NCBI RefSeq assembly: GCF_014650055.1
Contig: NZ_BMUF01000008.1
Coordinates: forward strand, 62,001-126,000
From: Streptomyces malachitofuscus
GTDB taxonomy: Bacteria > Actinomycetota > Actinomycetes > Streptomycetales > Streptomycetaceae
DNA: 64,000 bases
Reading direction: 5' to 3'
Notes under the pieces: generated by a model
Seen by the model: the letters and a program-made list of their open reading frames with translations, nothing else
Told to the model about the DNA's origin: nothing
The model's database searches: none
Made by a program: the position numbers and the translations under genes
Part shown: one piece after another, positions 35,041-43,251 of the stretch
How the letters are laid out: each line of letters starts with the position of its first letter
How positions within the stretch are numbered: position 1 is the stretch's first letter

Positions 35041-36453
35041 TCAGAGGATGCCCGCGTGCCTCGCTGCTTTGATCCACAGTGGGAACTCGGACAGCAGACG
35101 GTCGTAAAGCTCCGGGTCCGGTACGGTGCCGATGTCGTCGACGGCGAAGAAGCCGACGTTGTCGACGCGCCGCCCGGGCAGCGAGTCGAACCGCTCCAGC
35201 ACGCCGTAGTTGGACCTGCCCAGCCCCACGAACTGCCAGAAGACGGGTTCCTCCACCGCCTCCCGAAGCTCGCGTTCGATCTCCTTGTTGCGGTAGACGC
35301 CGCCGTCGGAGAAGAAGAGGACGAGGGTCGGGGCGGACGCCGGATTGCCCCGGACGAACGCTCGAACCTCGGCGATGACCTTCTGCTCCTCGTTCTGAAT
35401 GCCGACGTCCCGCATGTCGACCTGGCTCGGCTCCAGTCCCTTCTTCCTGCCCCGCCGGAAGAGGCCCACCTCCCCCACGCGCACGTGCAGCCGCAGCCAC
35501 TCGGGAAGCTCGCCGAGCCTGAGATCCGGCAGCCGCGCCGGGTTGGAGGCGAACGTCCAGGCCTGCATCTCACCGTCGTCGTCCAGCTGTGCCGCGACCG
35601 CGGCCATCCGCTCGACGACATCGGAGACGGTGCCCTTGGAGTAGAGGAAGGACATCGACCCCGAGGCGTCCAGTACGAGGATGACACGCGCGGTGATCCC
35701 GGCCGCCCCGTGTTTGCGCAGACTGACCGCCACCTGCTCCTTGCGCAGGGACAGCCGCTTGCGCATGTCGACGGGCAGCCGCTCCTCGCCCTTGGTGAGC
35801 CTTGGGGCTCCCGGGTCGGAGTGAGGGGCAGGGGCCGCCGGGCCGGGCGCGGGCGCGGGCGGCGGAGACGCCGGGGCCGGCGGAACCGGGGCGGCCGCGG
35901 GGGCGACCACAGCGGGGGAGGGGTCGTCCACGGTGATACCGAAGTCCGTGGCCAGCCCGGCGAGCCCGGAGGCGTACCCCTGCCCCACCGCCCGGAACTT
36001 CCACTTCCCCTGCCGTCGGTACAGCTCTCCGCCGATGAACGCGGTCTCGGTCCCCGCGGCCATGTCGAACCGGGCGACCTCGGTCCCGCTTCCGGCGTCG
36101 AGAAGCCTGAGGACCAGCCCCGGTACCTGGCCGAACGTCCCGCCGTCGGCCGACGCGCACAGCACGATCCGGTCGACGGCCGGTTCGACCGCGCCCAGAT
36201 CCACCTCCATGGTGTCGGTCGCGGCCCCGGTGGCACTCCGCTTCCCGAGATGCGTCACCGCGGCGGACGCGTGACGGGGCTGGTTGTAGAAGACGAAGTC
36301 CCCGTCGTCCCGCACCCGCCCGGCCTCCGTGAGAAGCAGCGCCGAGGCATCGATGTCGGGGACTCCGGGCCCCGCCGCCCAGGCGAGCTCGACCCGCACC
36401 ACGGAGGCATCGACGGAAAGATTGGACCCCTTGCTCATCGAACTCGCTGTCAT
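35041..36453 (-). CDS. TerD-domain / von Willebrand A fusion protein (tellurium-resistance family)
   Basis: The 470-residue protein has a TerD beta-sandwich at about 6-180 (KGSNLSVDA, GDFVFYNQP, LPGLVLRLLDA-like) and a Pro/Ala linker (about 185-235). A VWA domain follows at about 245-450 with MIDAS motif LDASGSMSF and later FFSDGG. TerD domains bind calcium, and TerF-like proteins add a VWA domain. Ter proteins relate to tellurite, phage and stress responses, and Streptomyces has many. An internal ATG at 36438 (MSKGSNLSVDA) may be the true start. Confidence 0.88.
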   Translation of the reverse strand: MTASSMSKGSNLSVDASVVRVELAWAAGPGVPDIDASALLLTEAGRVRDDGDFVFYNQPRHASAAVTHLGKRSATGAATDTMEVDLGAVEPAVDRIVLCASADGGTFGQVPGLVLRLLDAGSGTEVARFDMAAGTETAFIGGELYRRQGKWKFRAVGQGYASGLAGLATDFGITVDDPSPAVVAPAAAPVPPAPASPPPAPAPGPAAPAPHSDPGAPRLTKGEERLPVDMRKRLSLRKEQVAVSLRKHGAAGITARVILVLDASGSMSFLYSKGTVSDVVERMAAVAAQLDDDGEMQAWTFASNPARLPDLRLGELPEWLRLHVRVGEVGLFRRGRKKGLEPSQVDMRDVGIQNEEQKVIAEVRAFVRGNPASAPTLVLFFSDGGVYRNKEIERELREAVEEPVFWQFVGLGRSNYGVLERFDSLPGRRVDNVGFFAVDDIGTVPDPELYDRLLSEFPLWIKAARHAGIL

Positions 36454-36500
36454 GGGGCCAGTCTGCCCACCGGCTCCGGCGAAGACGAGGGAAACCGCCC

Positions 36501-36537
36501 CACGGGAGCGGCACCCACGACGGGCACCGCTCCCGTG
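36501..36537 (-). terminator. Terminator of thiC
   Basis: CACGGGAGCGG (36501-36511) and CCGCTCCCGTG (36527-36537) form an 11-bp stem 16 nt past the thiC stop. Confidence 0.8.
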
Positions 36538-36553
36538 TTCCGCAGCCGGACGC

Positions 36554-38350
36554 TCAGTCCGCGATCGGCAGATACACGCGATTGCCCGCCGCGGCGAACT
36601 CCCGCGACTTCTTCGCCATACCCTCCTCGATCTCGTCCCGACTGCCGCCGTGCTCCCGGCGGATGTCCTGGGAGATCTTCATCGAGCAGAACTTCGGGCC
36701 GCACATCGAGCAGAAGTGGGCCGTCTTGGCGGGTTCCGCAGGAAGGGTCTCGTCGTGGAACTCACGTGCCGTGTCCGGGTCGAGGGCGAGGTTGAACTGG
36801 TCCTCCCACCGGAACTCGAAGCGGGCGTCGGACAGCGCGTCGTCCCATTCCTGGGCGCCGGGGTGCCCCTTGGCGAGGTCGGCCGCGTGCGCGGCGATCT
36901 TGTAGGTGATGACGCCGGTCTTGACGTCGTCGCGGTTGGGCAGGCCCAGATGCTCCTTCGGGGTGACGTAGCAGAGCATGGCCGTTCCCCACCAGGCGAT
37001 CATCGCGGCGCCGATGCCGGAGGTGATGTGGTCGTACGCCGGCGCGACGTCGGTGGTCAGCGGGCCGAGCGTATAGAACGGGGCTTCATCGCAGATCTCC
37101 TGCTGAAGGTCGATGTTCTCCTTGATCTTGTGCATCGGGACATGGCCCGGGCCTTCGATCATGGTCTGTACGTGGAAACGCTTCGCGATCGTGTTGAGTT
37201 CCCCGAGCGTGCGCAACTCCGCGAACTGTGCCTCGTCGTTGGCGTCCGCGATGGAGCCGGGCCGCAGACCGTCGCCGAGCGAGTACGTGACGTCGTACGC
37301 GGCGAGGATCTCGCAGAGCTCCTCGAAGTTCTCGTACAGGAACGACTCCTTGTGGTGCGCGAGGCACCACGCGGCCATGATCGAGCCGCCGCGGGAGACG
37401 ATGCCGGTCTTGCGGTTCGCGGTGAGCGGCACGTACGCCAGACGCACGCCCGCGTGGACCGTCATGTAGTCCACGCCCTGTTCGGCCTGCTCGATGACCG
37501 TGTCCTTGTAGATCTCCCAGGTCAGTTCCTCGGCCCGGCCGTCGACCTTCTCCAGTGCCTGGTAGAGCGGCACGGTGCCGATCGGGACGGGGGAGTTGCG
37601 CAGCACCCACTCGCGGGTGGTGTGGATGTTGCGGCCGGTAGAGAGGTCCATGACCGTGTCCGCGCCCCAACGGGTCGCCCAGGTCATCTTCTCCACTTCC
37701 TCCTCGATGGAGGACGTCACCGCCGAGTTGCCGATGTTGGCGTTGACCTTCACCAGGAACCGCTTGCCGATGATCATCGGTTCGATCTCCGGGTGGTTGA
37801 CGTTGGCGGGCAGCACCGCCCGGCCCGCCGCGATCTCCTCCCGGACCACCTCCGGTGAGACGTTCTCCCGGATCGCCACGAACTCCATCTCGGGCGTGAT
37901 CTCACCGCGGCGCGCGTATGCCAGCTGTGTGACCGCCTGACCCGGCCGGCCCCTGCGCGGCAGGCGTGGCCTGCCGGGGAAGACGGCGTCCAGGTTGCGC
38001 AGGCCACCGCGCGGAGACGTGTGCTTGATTCCGTCGTCCTCGGGACGGACGGGACGGCCCGCGTACTCCTCCGTGTCACCGCGGGAGATGATCCAGTTCT
38101 CCCGCAGCGGAGTCAGTCCTCGGCGGACGTCGGTGTCGACGAGCGGATCGGTGTACGGGCCGGAGGTGTCGTACAGCGTGACGGACTGCCCGTTGGTGAG
38201 GTGCACCTGACGGACCGGCACCCGCAGGTCGGGGCGCGAGCCCTCGACATACGCCTTGTGCCAGCCGATGGACTTCCCGGCCTCTGCGTTCACCGACGTC
38301 TCCGTCGGGTTCTGCGTGGAGGCAGGCGTGCGTGCGTCCTTGTTGGTCAT
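36554..38350 (-). CDS. thiC: Phosphomethylpyrimidine synthase
   Basis: The 598-residue radical-SAM-type enzyme converts aminoimidazole ribotide to HMP-phosphate in thiamine synthesis. The C-terminal Fe-S motif CSMCGPKFC (CX2CX4C) and conserved DLSTGR, GPGHVP and SLGDGLRPG blocks are visible. Its leader is a TPP riboswitch whose 3' end supplies the ribosome site (AGGGAGTAGG). The first ~50 residues are variable, as usual for the family. Confidence 0.97.
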   Translation of the reverse strand: MTNKDARTPASTQNPTETSVNAEAGKSIGWHKAYVEGSRPDLRVPVRQVHLTNGQSVTLYDTSGPYTDPLVDTDVRRGLTPLRENWIISRGDTEEYAGRPVRPEDDGIKHTSPRGGLRNLDAVFPGRPRLPRRGRPGQAVTQLAYARRGEITPEMEFVAIRENVSPEVVREEIAAGRAVLPANVNHPEIEPMIIGKRFLVKVNANIGNSAVTSSIEEEVEKMTWATRWGADTVMDLSTGRNIHTTREWVLRNSPVPIGTVPLYQALEKVDGRAEELTWEIYKDTVIEQAEQGVDYMTVHAGVRLAYVPLTANRKTGIVSRGGSIMAAWCLAHHKESFLYENFEELCEILAAYDVTYSLGDGLRPGSIADANDEAQFAELRTLGELNTIAKRFHVQTMIEGPGHVPMHKIKENIDLQQEICDEAPFYTLGPLTTDVAPAYDHITSGIGAAMIAWWGTAMLCYVTPKEHLGLPNRDDVKTGVITYKIAAHAADLAKGHPGAQEWDDALSDARFEFRWEDQFNLALDPDTAREFHDETLPAEPAKTAHFCSMCGPKFCSMKISQDIRREHGGSRDEIEEGMAKKSREFAAAGNRVYLPIAD

Positions 38351-38356
38351 GAGACC

Positions 38357-38524
38357 TACTCCCTACGCCGGCATTACCCGGTAACAGGTTCGGCGGTCGA
38401 CGCAGCGGTTTCCGTCTGCCGACGTTCCGTGTGAAACATCACCCGACTTCGGTGACGTTTCATGTGAAACATCGCTGGGACGGAGGTCAGCGCCCTCTCA
38501 GCCCGGTGCTCCGAGCTCCCGCGT
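38357..38524 (-). promoter_or_regulatory. TPP riboswitch (THI element) of thiC, with enlarged P3 hairpin
   Basis: On the minus strand the 5' part reads GGGCTGAGAGGGCGCTGACC, the conserved THI-box CUGAGA region. The 3' part reads GAACCTGTTACCGGGTAAT then GCCGGCGTAGGGAG. Between them lies an insert of roughly 100 nt able to form a 12-bp hairpin (TGAAACGTCACC / GGTGATGTTTCA). The riboswitch ends over the thiC ribosome site, so it probably controls translation. A one-mismatch parS (38457-38470) lies in the insert. Confidence 0.9.
38457..38470. other. parS-like site, one mismatch, inside thiC riboswitch
   Basis: GTTTCATGTGAAAC differs from parS at one central base. A poorer half copy (GTTCCGTGTGAAAC) lies at 38424-38437. 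Confidence 0.55.
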
Positions 38525-38604
38525 GTACAAAAGGTGCCTCCACGCTAGCGTCATTTCTGGCGCGGTGAACAGAGGGCCCCCTTCGTTCTTGCGATGATCG
38601 GGCG

Positions 38605-40005
38605 GTGACCCCGACTCAGCCTCCTTCGTATCCGCCGCCCGAACCACCGCACGGCCAAAGCGCCGGCAGCGGACACGGACACAGTCACAGTCACGGCCCG
38701 GCGGCCCCCGTGTCCCGGCATCTGCGCAGAGTCATCGCGGCGATCCTGATCCCGTTCGCCGCCGCGGTGCTGGTCGGACTGGCCGTGCTGTGGCCGGGCG
38801 GCGCCCCGGCGCACGAGCGCACCGGTGTCGGTTTCGACCGGCAGACGCAGCACGCCACGGTCACCAAGGTGGTGGAGGTGAGCTGCCAGTCCGTGAATGC
38901 CTCCGGAGGCGTCCCGACGGGCGACACCTCCACCGCCGAGGGTTCCTCCGCCCAGCAGCAGGCGGACGGTACCTGCAAGCGGGCGACGATCAGGGTCGAC
39001 ACCGGCGACGACAAGGGCCGTACGTTCGACGAGATCGTGCAGCCGGACCAGTCCCGGCAGCTGAGCGAGGGTCAGGAGGTCGTGGTCGCCTACGAGCCCT
39101 CCGCCCCCGAGGACCTGCAGTACTCGGTCACCGACGTGAACCGGCGCTTCCCCATGGCGCTGCTCGCCGGCATCTTCGCGCTCGCCGTCGTGGCCGTGGG
39201 ACGGATGCGCGGCGTCATGGCGCTCGTCGCCCTGGCCGTCAGCTTCCTGGTGCTGAACTTCTTCATCCTGCCGGCCATCCTGCAGGGGTCGAACCCGCTG
39301 GTCGTGGCGGTGGTGGGCGCGAGCGCCATCATGCTGCTCGCCCTGTACCTCTGCCATGGGCCGTCGGCACGCACCTCGGTGGCGGTGCTCGGCACCCTCA
39401 TCTCGTTGCTGCTGATCGGCATCCTGGGCTCGGTCTTCATCGGCTGGGCCGCGCTCACCGGCAACACCGACGACAACACCGGTCTGATCCACGGGCTGTA
39501 TCCCGGGATCGACATGAGCGGTCTGCTGCTGGCCGGTGTGATCATCGGGTCGCTCGGTGTCCTCGACGACGTGACGGTCACGCAGACGTCCGCGGTCTGG
39601 GAGCTGCACGAGGCCAATCCCTCGATGGGCCGGCGCGGGCTGTACCGTGCGGGTATCCGTATCGGCCGCGATCACATCGCGTCCGTGGTGAACACGCTGG
39701 TCCTCGCCTATGCGGGCGCCGCGTTGCCGCTGCTGCTGCTGTTCTCGATCGCGCAGAGCGGTGTGGGGACGGTCGCCAACAGCGAGCTGGTCGCGGAGGA
39801 GATCGTGCGCACGCTGATCGGTTCGATCGGCCTGGTGGCCTCGGTGCCGGTCACCACGGCCCTGGCCGCGCTGGTTGTCTCCGCCGACCGCCCGACGGCA
39901 GGGGCACAGGGGCGGGGCCGGAGCCCCGGGCAGGGCCACCCGCAGGTACCGGATGCCCGGTCGGCCACGGGGTCCGGCGGGAGGGGCAGGCGCCGCAAGC
40001 GCTGA
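38605..40005 (+). CDS. YibE/F-family integral membrane protein
   Basis: The 466-residue protein starts with a Pro-rich, His-rich tail (HGHSHSHG near residue 25), then a helix (about 43-63), an extracytoplasmic beta domain (about 75-175) and about seven C-terminal helices with the YibE/F core (GVLDDVTVTQ, GRDHIASVVNTLVLAYAGA, split here for length). The His-rich start suggests metal contact, but this is inference. It is divergent from thiC and convergent with ssgA. Function of the family is unknown. Confidence 0.82.
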   Translation: MTPTQPPSYPPPEPPHGQSAGSGHGHSHSHGPAAPVSRHLRRVIAAILIPFAAAVLVGLAVLWPGGAPAHERTGVGFDRQTQHATVTKVVEVSCQSVNASGGVPTGDTSTAEGSSAQQQADGTCKRATIRVDTGDDKGRTFDEIVQPDQSRQLSEGQEVVVAYEPSAPEDLQYSVTDVNRRFPMALLAGIFALAVVAVGRMRGVMALVALAVSFLVLNFFILPAILQGSNPLVVAVVGASAIMLLALYLCHGPSARTSVAVLGTLISLLLIGILGSVFIGWAALTGNTDDNTGLIHGLYPGIDMSGLLLAGVIIGSLGVLDDVTVTQTSAVWELHEANPSMGRRGLYRAGIRIGRDHIASVVNTLVLAYAGAALPLLLLFSIAQSGVGTVANSELVAEEIVRTLIGSIGLVASVPVTTALAALVVSADRPTAGAQGRGRSPGQGHPQVPDARSATGSGGRGRRRKR

Positions 40006-40028
40006 TGCCCGCGGAGGGGGCGGAACGC

Positions 40029-40076
40029 GCTGAAGCGTTCCGTCACCGGCCCACCCGACTGGCGTAACGCTTCAGC
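40029..40076. terminator. Bidirectional terminator between YibE/F gene and ssgA
   Basis: GCTGAAGCGTT (40029-40039) and AACGCTTCAGC (40066-40076) are perfect 11-nt arms with a 26-nt loop between convergent genes. The right arm overlaps the ssgA stop codon. Confidence 0.65.
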
Positions 40077-40506
40077 CGGCGCTCTGCTCCGCCAGGATCC
40101 GGTCCAGGGCGTCGTCGAGGTGGGCGTCGAAGTCGGCGAGCGCCCCCTCCTGGCCCAGCGGCACCAGCTTGTCGGTGCGGTCGAGGAAGGCCACCAGCGG
40201 TGCGGTCGACGACCGGAACAGCGCCTGATCGGCGCCGACCTGAAGCCGGATCAGCACCTCGCCCAGCAGGTCGCCGTCGACCGGTGAGACGCGCACGTCG
40301 CCCTCGCCGCACGGCCGGCCCACGCCGTCGATCAGCAATTCCCGGCCGAATGCCCAGGTCACCGGGGCATCCCCGGGCAGGTGGAAGGTGAGCCGCACGG
40401 CGTAGGGATCACAGGTGTCGTACCGCAGCTCCACCGGGATGCGGAAGGACAGCTCCTCCGACACGAGAAAGCTCATCATGACCTCTGCCTGTACGGATTC
40501 GCGCAT
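40072..40506 (-). CDS. ssgA: Sporulation and cell-division protein SsgA
   Basis: The 144-residue protein belongs to the SsgA-like (SALP) family found in morphologically complex actinobacteria. SsgA activates septation, marks sites for branching and sporulation septa, and works with SsgB to place FtsZ. Family features include DPYAVRLTFH, TWAFGRELL, GDVRVSP and ALFRSS, then FLDRTDKLVP. GGGG is 6 nt before the ATG; an internal ATG (MSFLVSEELSF) is a possible alternative. It lies directly downstream of ssgR, which identifies it among the paralogues. Confidence 0.95.
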   Translation of the reverse strand: MRESVQAEVMMSFLVSEELSFRIPVELRYDTCDPYAVRLTFHLPGDAPVTWAFGRELLIDGVGRPCGEGDVRVSPVDGDLLGEVLIRLQVGADQALFRSSTAPLVAFLDRTDKLVPLGQEGALADFDAHLDDALDRILAEQSAG

Positions 40507-40604
40507 CGCCTACCCCGTCATTCGCCGCGGACTGGCCGGGCATGGACCCTGACACTAGAGGGAATCTTGCTGAACGTACACAGCAGATCACAAGGAGTGA
40601 GTTT

Positions 40605-41435
40605 TCAGATACTGATAGACAGCGTGAGCGACCCGAGCAGACGCCCCAACTCGGCCTGCAGATGGCGCGCCGCGGGGAGGAGCCGGTCGACCTGGTGTGC
40701 GGGCAGGGAGATGGCCATCGACGCCGCCGTGGTGCCGACGGTGATCGGGATGGCCGCGCAGACCGTCCCGAGGGCGTACTCCTGGCGCTCCGTGACCAGC
40801 TCCGCGCGCCGGTTCCGGTCGAGGCGCCTGAGCAGGCTGTGGTCGTCGCGCACGGTGTACGGCGTGACGGGACGCACGGGATAGCGGTCGAGGTGGTCGC
40901 GGCGGGTCTCCTCGTCGAGCTGCGAGAGCAGGCACTGACCGATGGCGTGGGCGTGGCAGGTCTCCCGGAAGTCGGCCCACTCCTCGACCGCGGGGTTGCC
41001 CGGGGTGTCGGAGACGCAGATGACGTCGATCTCGCCCTCGCGGTACACCGCGTAGTACACGGGGACACCGATCACGTCGCGCCAGCGGGCGAGGGTCTCG
41101 ACGACCTTGCTGCGACGTTTCTGCTCTGCTCCGCTGCTGCTCAGCCGCTCGGCCGCCTCCCCCAGGAAGAACAGCCCCTTGTCGCGGCGCAGATAGCCCT
41201 CGTGCACCAGGGTGCGCAGCAGGTGGTAGGTGGTGGGGAGCGCCAGCCCGGTCTCGCGGGCCAGCTGCTTGGCGGGGGCCCCGTACTCGTGCCCGGCGAC
41301 AGCCTCCAGCAGCCGCATGGCCCGCTGCACGGAACCGATGAGGGTCGCCGTGGGCGCCGATGCGGGGGCCGCCGGCGAACGGGGTTGTGAGGGGACCGCG
41401 GTCAGATGCGCGGAGGCGGTGCCAGTCGTGGCCAA
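40605..41435 (-). CDS. ssgR: IclR-type regulator SsgR
   Basis: The 276-residue regulator has an Ala/Pro-rich N-terminal tail, an IclR winged helix at about 32-92 (QLARETGLALPTTYHLLRTL) and a C-terminal ligand domain. In S. coelicolor SsgR activates ssgA, the next gene downstream; the same arrangement is kept here with 98 nt between the genes. The ssgA promoter must lie in that gap or inside the 3' end of ssgR. Confidence 0.93.
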   Translation of the reverse strand: MATTGTASAHLTAVPSQPRSPAAPASAPTATLIGSVQRAMRLLEAVAGHEYGAPAKQLARETGLALPTTYHLLRTLVHEGYLRRDKGLFFLGEAAERLSSSGAEQKRRSKVVETLARWRDVIGVPVYYAVYREGEIDVICVSDTPGNPAVEEWADFRETCHAHAIGQCLLSQLDEETRRDHLDRYPVRPVTPYTVRDDHSLLRRLDRNRRAELVTERQEYALGTVCAAIPITVGTTAASMAISLPAHQVDRLLPAARHLQAELGRLLGSLTLSISI

Positions 41436-41633
41436 GGGTCACTCCCGAAACGCGAGGGGGCGGCCCGTGTGAGGTACACGGGTCGGGGGGTCGCCGCTCG
41501 CGGGGATCGTCCACCCCGCGTCGAGTTCCGGACTCTAACGGGCTGTCACCGCGCTCAGACGGCCCGCCGGAGAAATGTCCCCCGCCCGAGGGAACCGGCG
41601 ATTCCTGTTACCGCCTCACCGGTCCCCTTCGGC

Positions 41634-41846
41634 TCACCAGTCGCTGCGTGAGGAGGAACTCGACGTGAACTTGCGTACGACGTAGATCAGTCCGCCGACC
41701 AGCGCCACGAACACCAGCAGCTTGAAGAGCAGCCCGATCACGAAACCGACCACGCTCGCTATCAGCCCGCCGAACACCACCAGAGCGATGACCGGCACCG
41801 CGATCCACTTCACCCACCACGGCAGTCCCGCGAAGATCTCTCGCAT
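41634..41846 (-). CDS. Small DUF5326-type membrane protein
   Basis: The 70-residue protein starts MREIFAGLPWWVKWIAVPV and is almost entirely hydrophobic, with two helices (about 12-34 and 36-58) and a Ser-rich basic tail. Very similar small proteins are widespread in Streptomyces. AGGACGAG precedes the ATG at 41846; a longer frame from 41909 is rejected. Function unknown. Confidence 0.8.
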   Translation of the reverse strand: MREIFAGLPWWVKWIAVPVIALVVFGGLIASVVGFVIGLLFKLLVFVALVGGLIYVVRKFTSSSSSRSDW

Positions 41847-41998
41847 CGCTCTCGTCCTTACCTCTCCGCCCGCAGCGTGCCGGGTCGCGTCCGTCATGTC
41901 GTCCTGCACTCGATGCTAGGGCGGCGGGTGGTCCGGCGGGGGCGTCGGATCCCTTGTCCTCCCCTGACCGATCCCCTAGGGAACCCCGAACGCCCGGC

Positions 41999-42316
41999 TC
42001 AGCTCTCGGGCGGAGAGAACACCACCAGAACCCGCAGATCCTCGCTGATGTGGTGGAACTTGTGGGCCACACCGGCCGGCACGTACACGACACTGCCGCG
42101 TGCCACCTGCGTGGTCTCCATGCCGACGGTGATCGACGCCCGGCCGCTGACGACGAAGTACACCTCGTCCTGGCTGTGCGGCTGCTGCGGGTCCTGGGCT
42201 CCGGCGTCCAGCGCATAGAGGCCGACCGACATGTTCCGCTCCCGCAGGAACTGCAGGTACGCCCCGTCGTTGGCGGCGCGTTCCGCCTCCAGTTCGTCCA
42301 GCCGGAATGCCTTCAT
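41999..42316 (-). CDS. Cupin-fold protein
   Basis: The 105-residue single-domain cupin has the two family motifs: PHSQDEVYFVVSG (usual G(X)5HXH(X)3-4E, here with one His before S-Q-D-E) and PAGVAHKFHHI. Metal ligands His/His/Glu can be assigned. Small cupins bind metals or act as isomerases or sensors. It is divergent from the holin-family gene, sharing a 60-nt promoter region. Confidence 0.85.
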   Translation of the reverse strand: MKAFRLDELEAERAANDGAYLQFLRERNMSVGLYALDAGAQDPQQPHSQDEVYFVVSGRASITVGMETTQVARGSVVYVPAGVAHKFHHISEDLRVLVVFSPPES

Positions 42317-42376
42317 CTCCTGGTCCCGCCCCTACCTCACTGCTCAAGCCCGATCGTGTCTGCCACGATCAGACAC

Positions 42377-42754
42377 ATGATGAATTTCCTAGTCAAGACG
42401 ATCGCCAATGCGGGCGCCCTCGCCGTCGCGGTCTGGCTGCTCGACAAGATCACCCTGACCGGCGACAGCACGGGCAAGGAGATCGGCACCCTTCTCCTGG
42501 TCGCCCTGATCTTCGGTCTGGTCAACTTCCTGGTCAAGCCGCTCGTGAAACTGCTGAGCCTCCCCCTGCTCATCCTGACGCTCGGACTGTTCACCCTGGT
42601 GGTGAACGCGCTGATGCTGCTGCTGACCTCCTGGATCGCCGATCAGTTCGACCTGAGCTTCCACGTGGATGGCTTCTGGACGGCCGTCCTGGGCGGTCTG
42701 ATCATCTCCGTCGTCTCCTGGGCGCTGAACGTCGTTCTGCCGGACGGGGACTGA
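42377..42754 (+). CDS. Phage-holin superfamily IV (DUF360/YvlD-like) membrane protein
   Basis: The 125-residue protein has four predicted helices, with the family motif FGLVNFLVKPLVKLLSLPL and later a glycine-rich last helix (LGGLIISVVSW). The family name is historical; members are common chromosomal membrane proteins of unknown role. The start is the first of two tandem ATGs. It lies 5 nt upstream of ptpA, so the two probably form an operon. Confidence 0.85.
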   Translation: MMNFLVKTIANAGALAVAVWLLDKITLTGDSTGKEIGTLLLVALIFGLVNFLVKPLVKLLSLPLLILTLGLFTLVVNALMLLLTSWIADQFDLSFHVDGFWTAVLGGLIISVVSWALNVVLPDGD

Positions 42755-42759
42755 GCGCG

Positions 42760-43251
42760 ATGACCTACCGCGTCTGCTTCGTCTGCACGGGCAACATCTG
42801 CCGTTCCCCGATGGCCGAGTCCGTCTTCCGCGCGCGGGTGGCCGAGGCCGGGCTCGACGGCCTGGTCGAGGTGGACAGCGCCGGCACGGGCGGCTGGCAC
42901 GAGGGCGACGGCGCCGACCCGCGCACGGTGACCGTGCTGCGGGAGAACGGGTACGGCGCCGAACACACCGCCCGGCAGTTCGACCGCTCCTGGTTCGCCC
43001 GCCTCGACCTCGTCGTCGCGCTCGATTCCGGCCACCTCAGAGCGCTGCGCCGGCTCGCCCCGACGGACCAGGACGCGGAGAAGGTCCGTCTGCTCCGTTC
43101 GTACGACCCCTCCGTCGGCGACGATCTCGACGTGCCCGACCCCTACTACGGGGGCTCCGAGGGCTTCGACGAGTGCCTTGAGATGGTGGAGGCGGCGAGC
43201 ACCGGACTGCTCGCCGCGGTACGCGCGCACGTGGAAGGACACGCGGCATGA
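42760..43251 (+). CDS. ptpA: Low-molecular-weight protein tyrosine phosphatase
   Basis: The 163-residue enzyme has the P-loop CTGNICRS (CX5R) at residues 9-16 and the general-acid aspartate in DVPDPYYGG. PtpA of Streptomyces influences antibiotic production and secretion when overexpressed. It starts 5 nt after the holin-family gene and overlaps the next gene by ATGA at its stop, so all three genes are coupled. Confidence 0.94.
   Translation: MTYRVCFVCTGNICRSPMAESVFRARVAEAGLDGLVEVDSAGTGGWHEGDGADPRTVTVLRENGYGAEHTARQFDRSWFARLDLVVALDSGHLRALRRLAPTDQDAEKVRLLRSYDPSVGDDLDVPDPYYGGSEGFDECLEMVEAASTGLLAAVRAHVEGHAA

Noticed and set aside
36743..36790. CACGTG-containing segment in thiC as another parS
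   Set aside because: CTCACGTGCC matches only the central six bases of parS.
42377..42754. Prophage remnant suggested by a holin-family protein
   Set aside because: No phage genes, attachment sites or composition change are nearby. The family is widespread as a chromosomal membrane protein.
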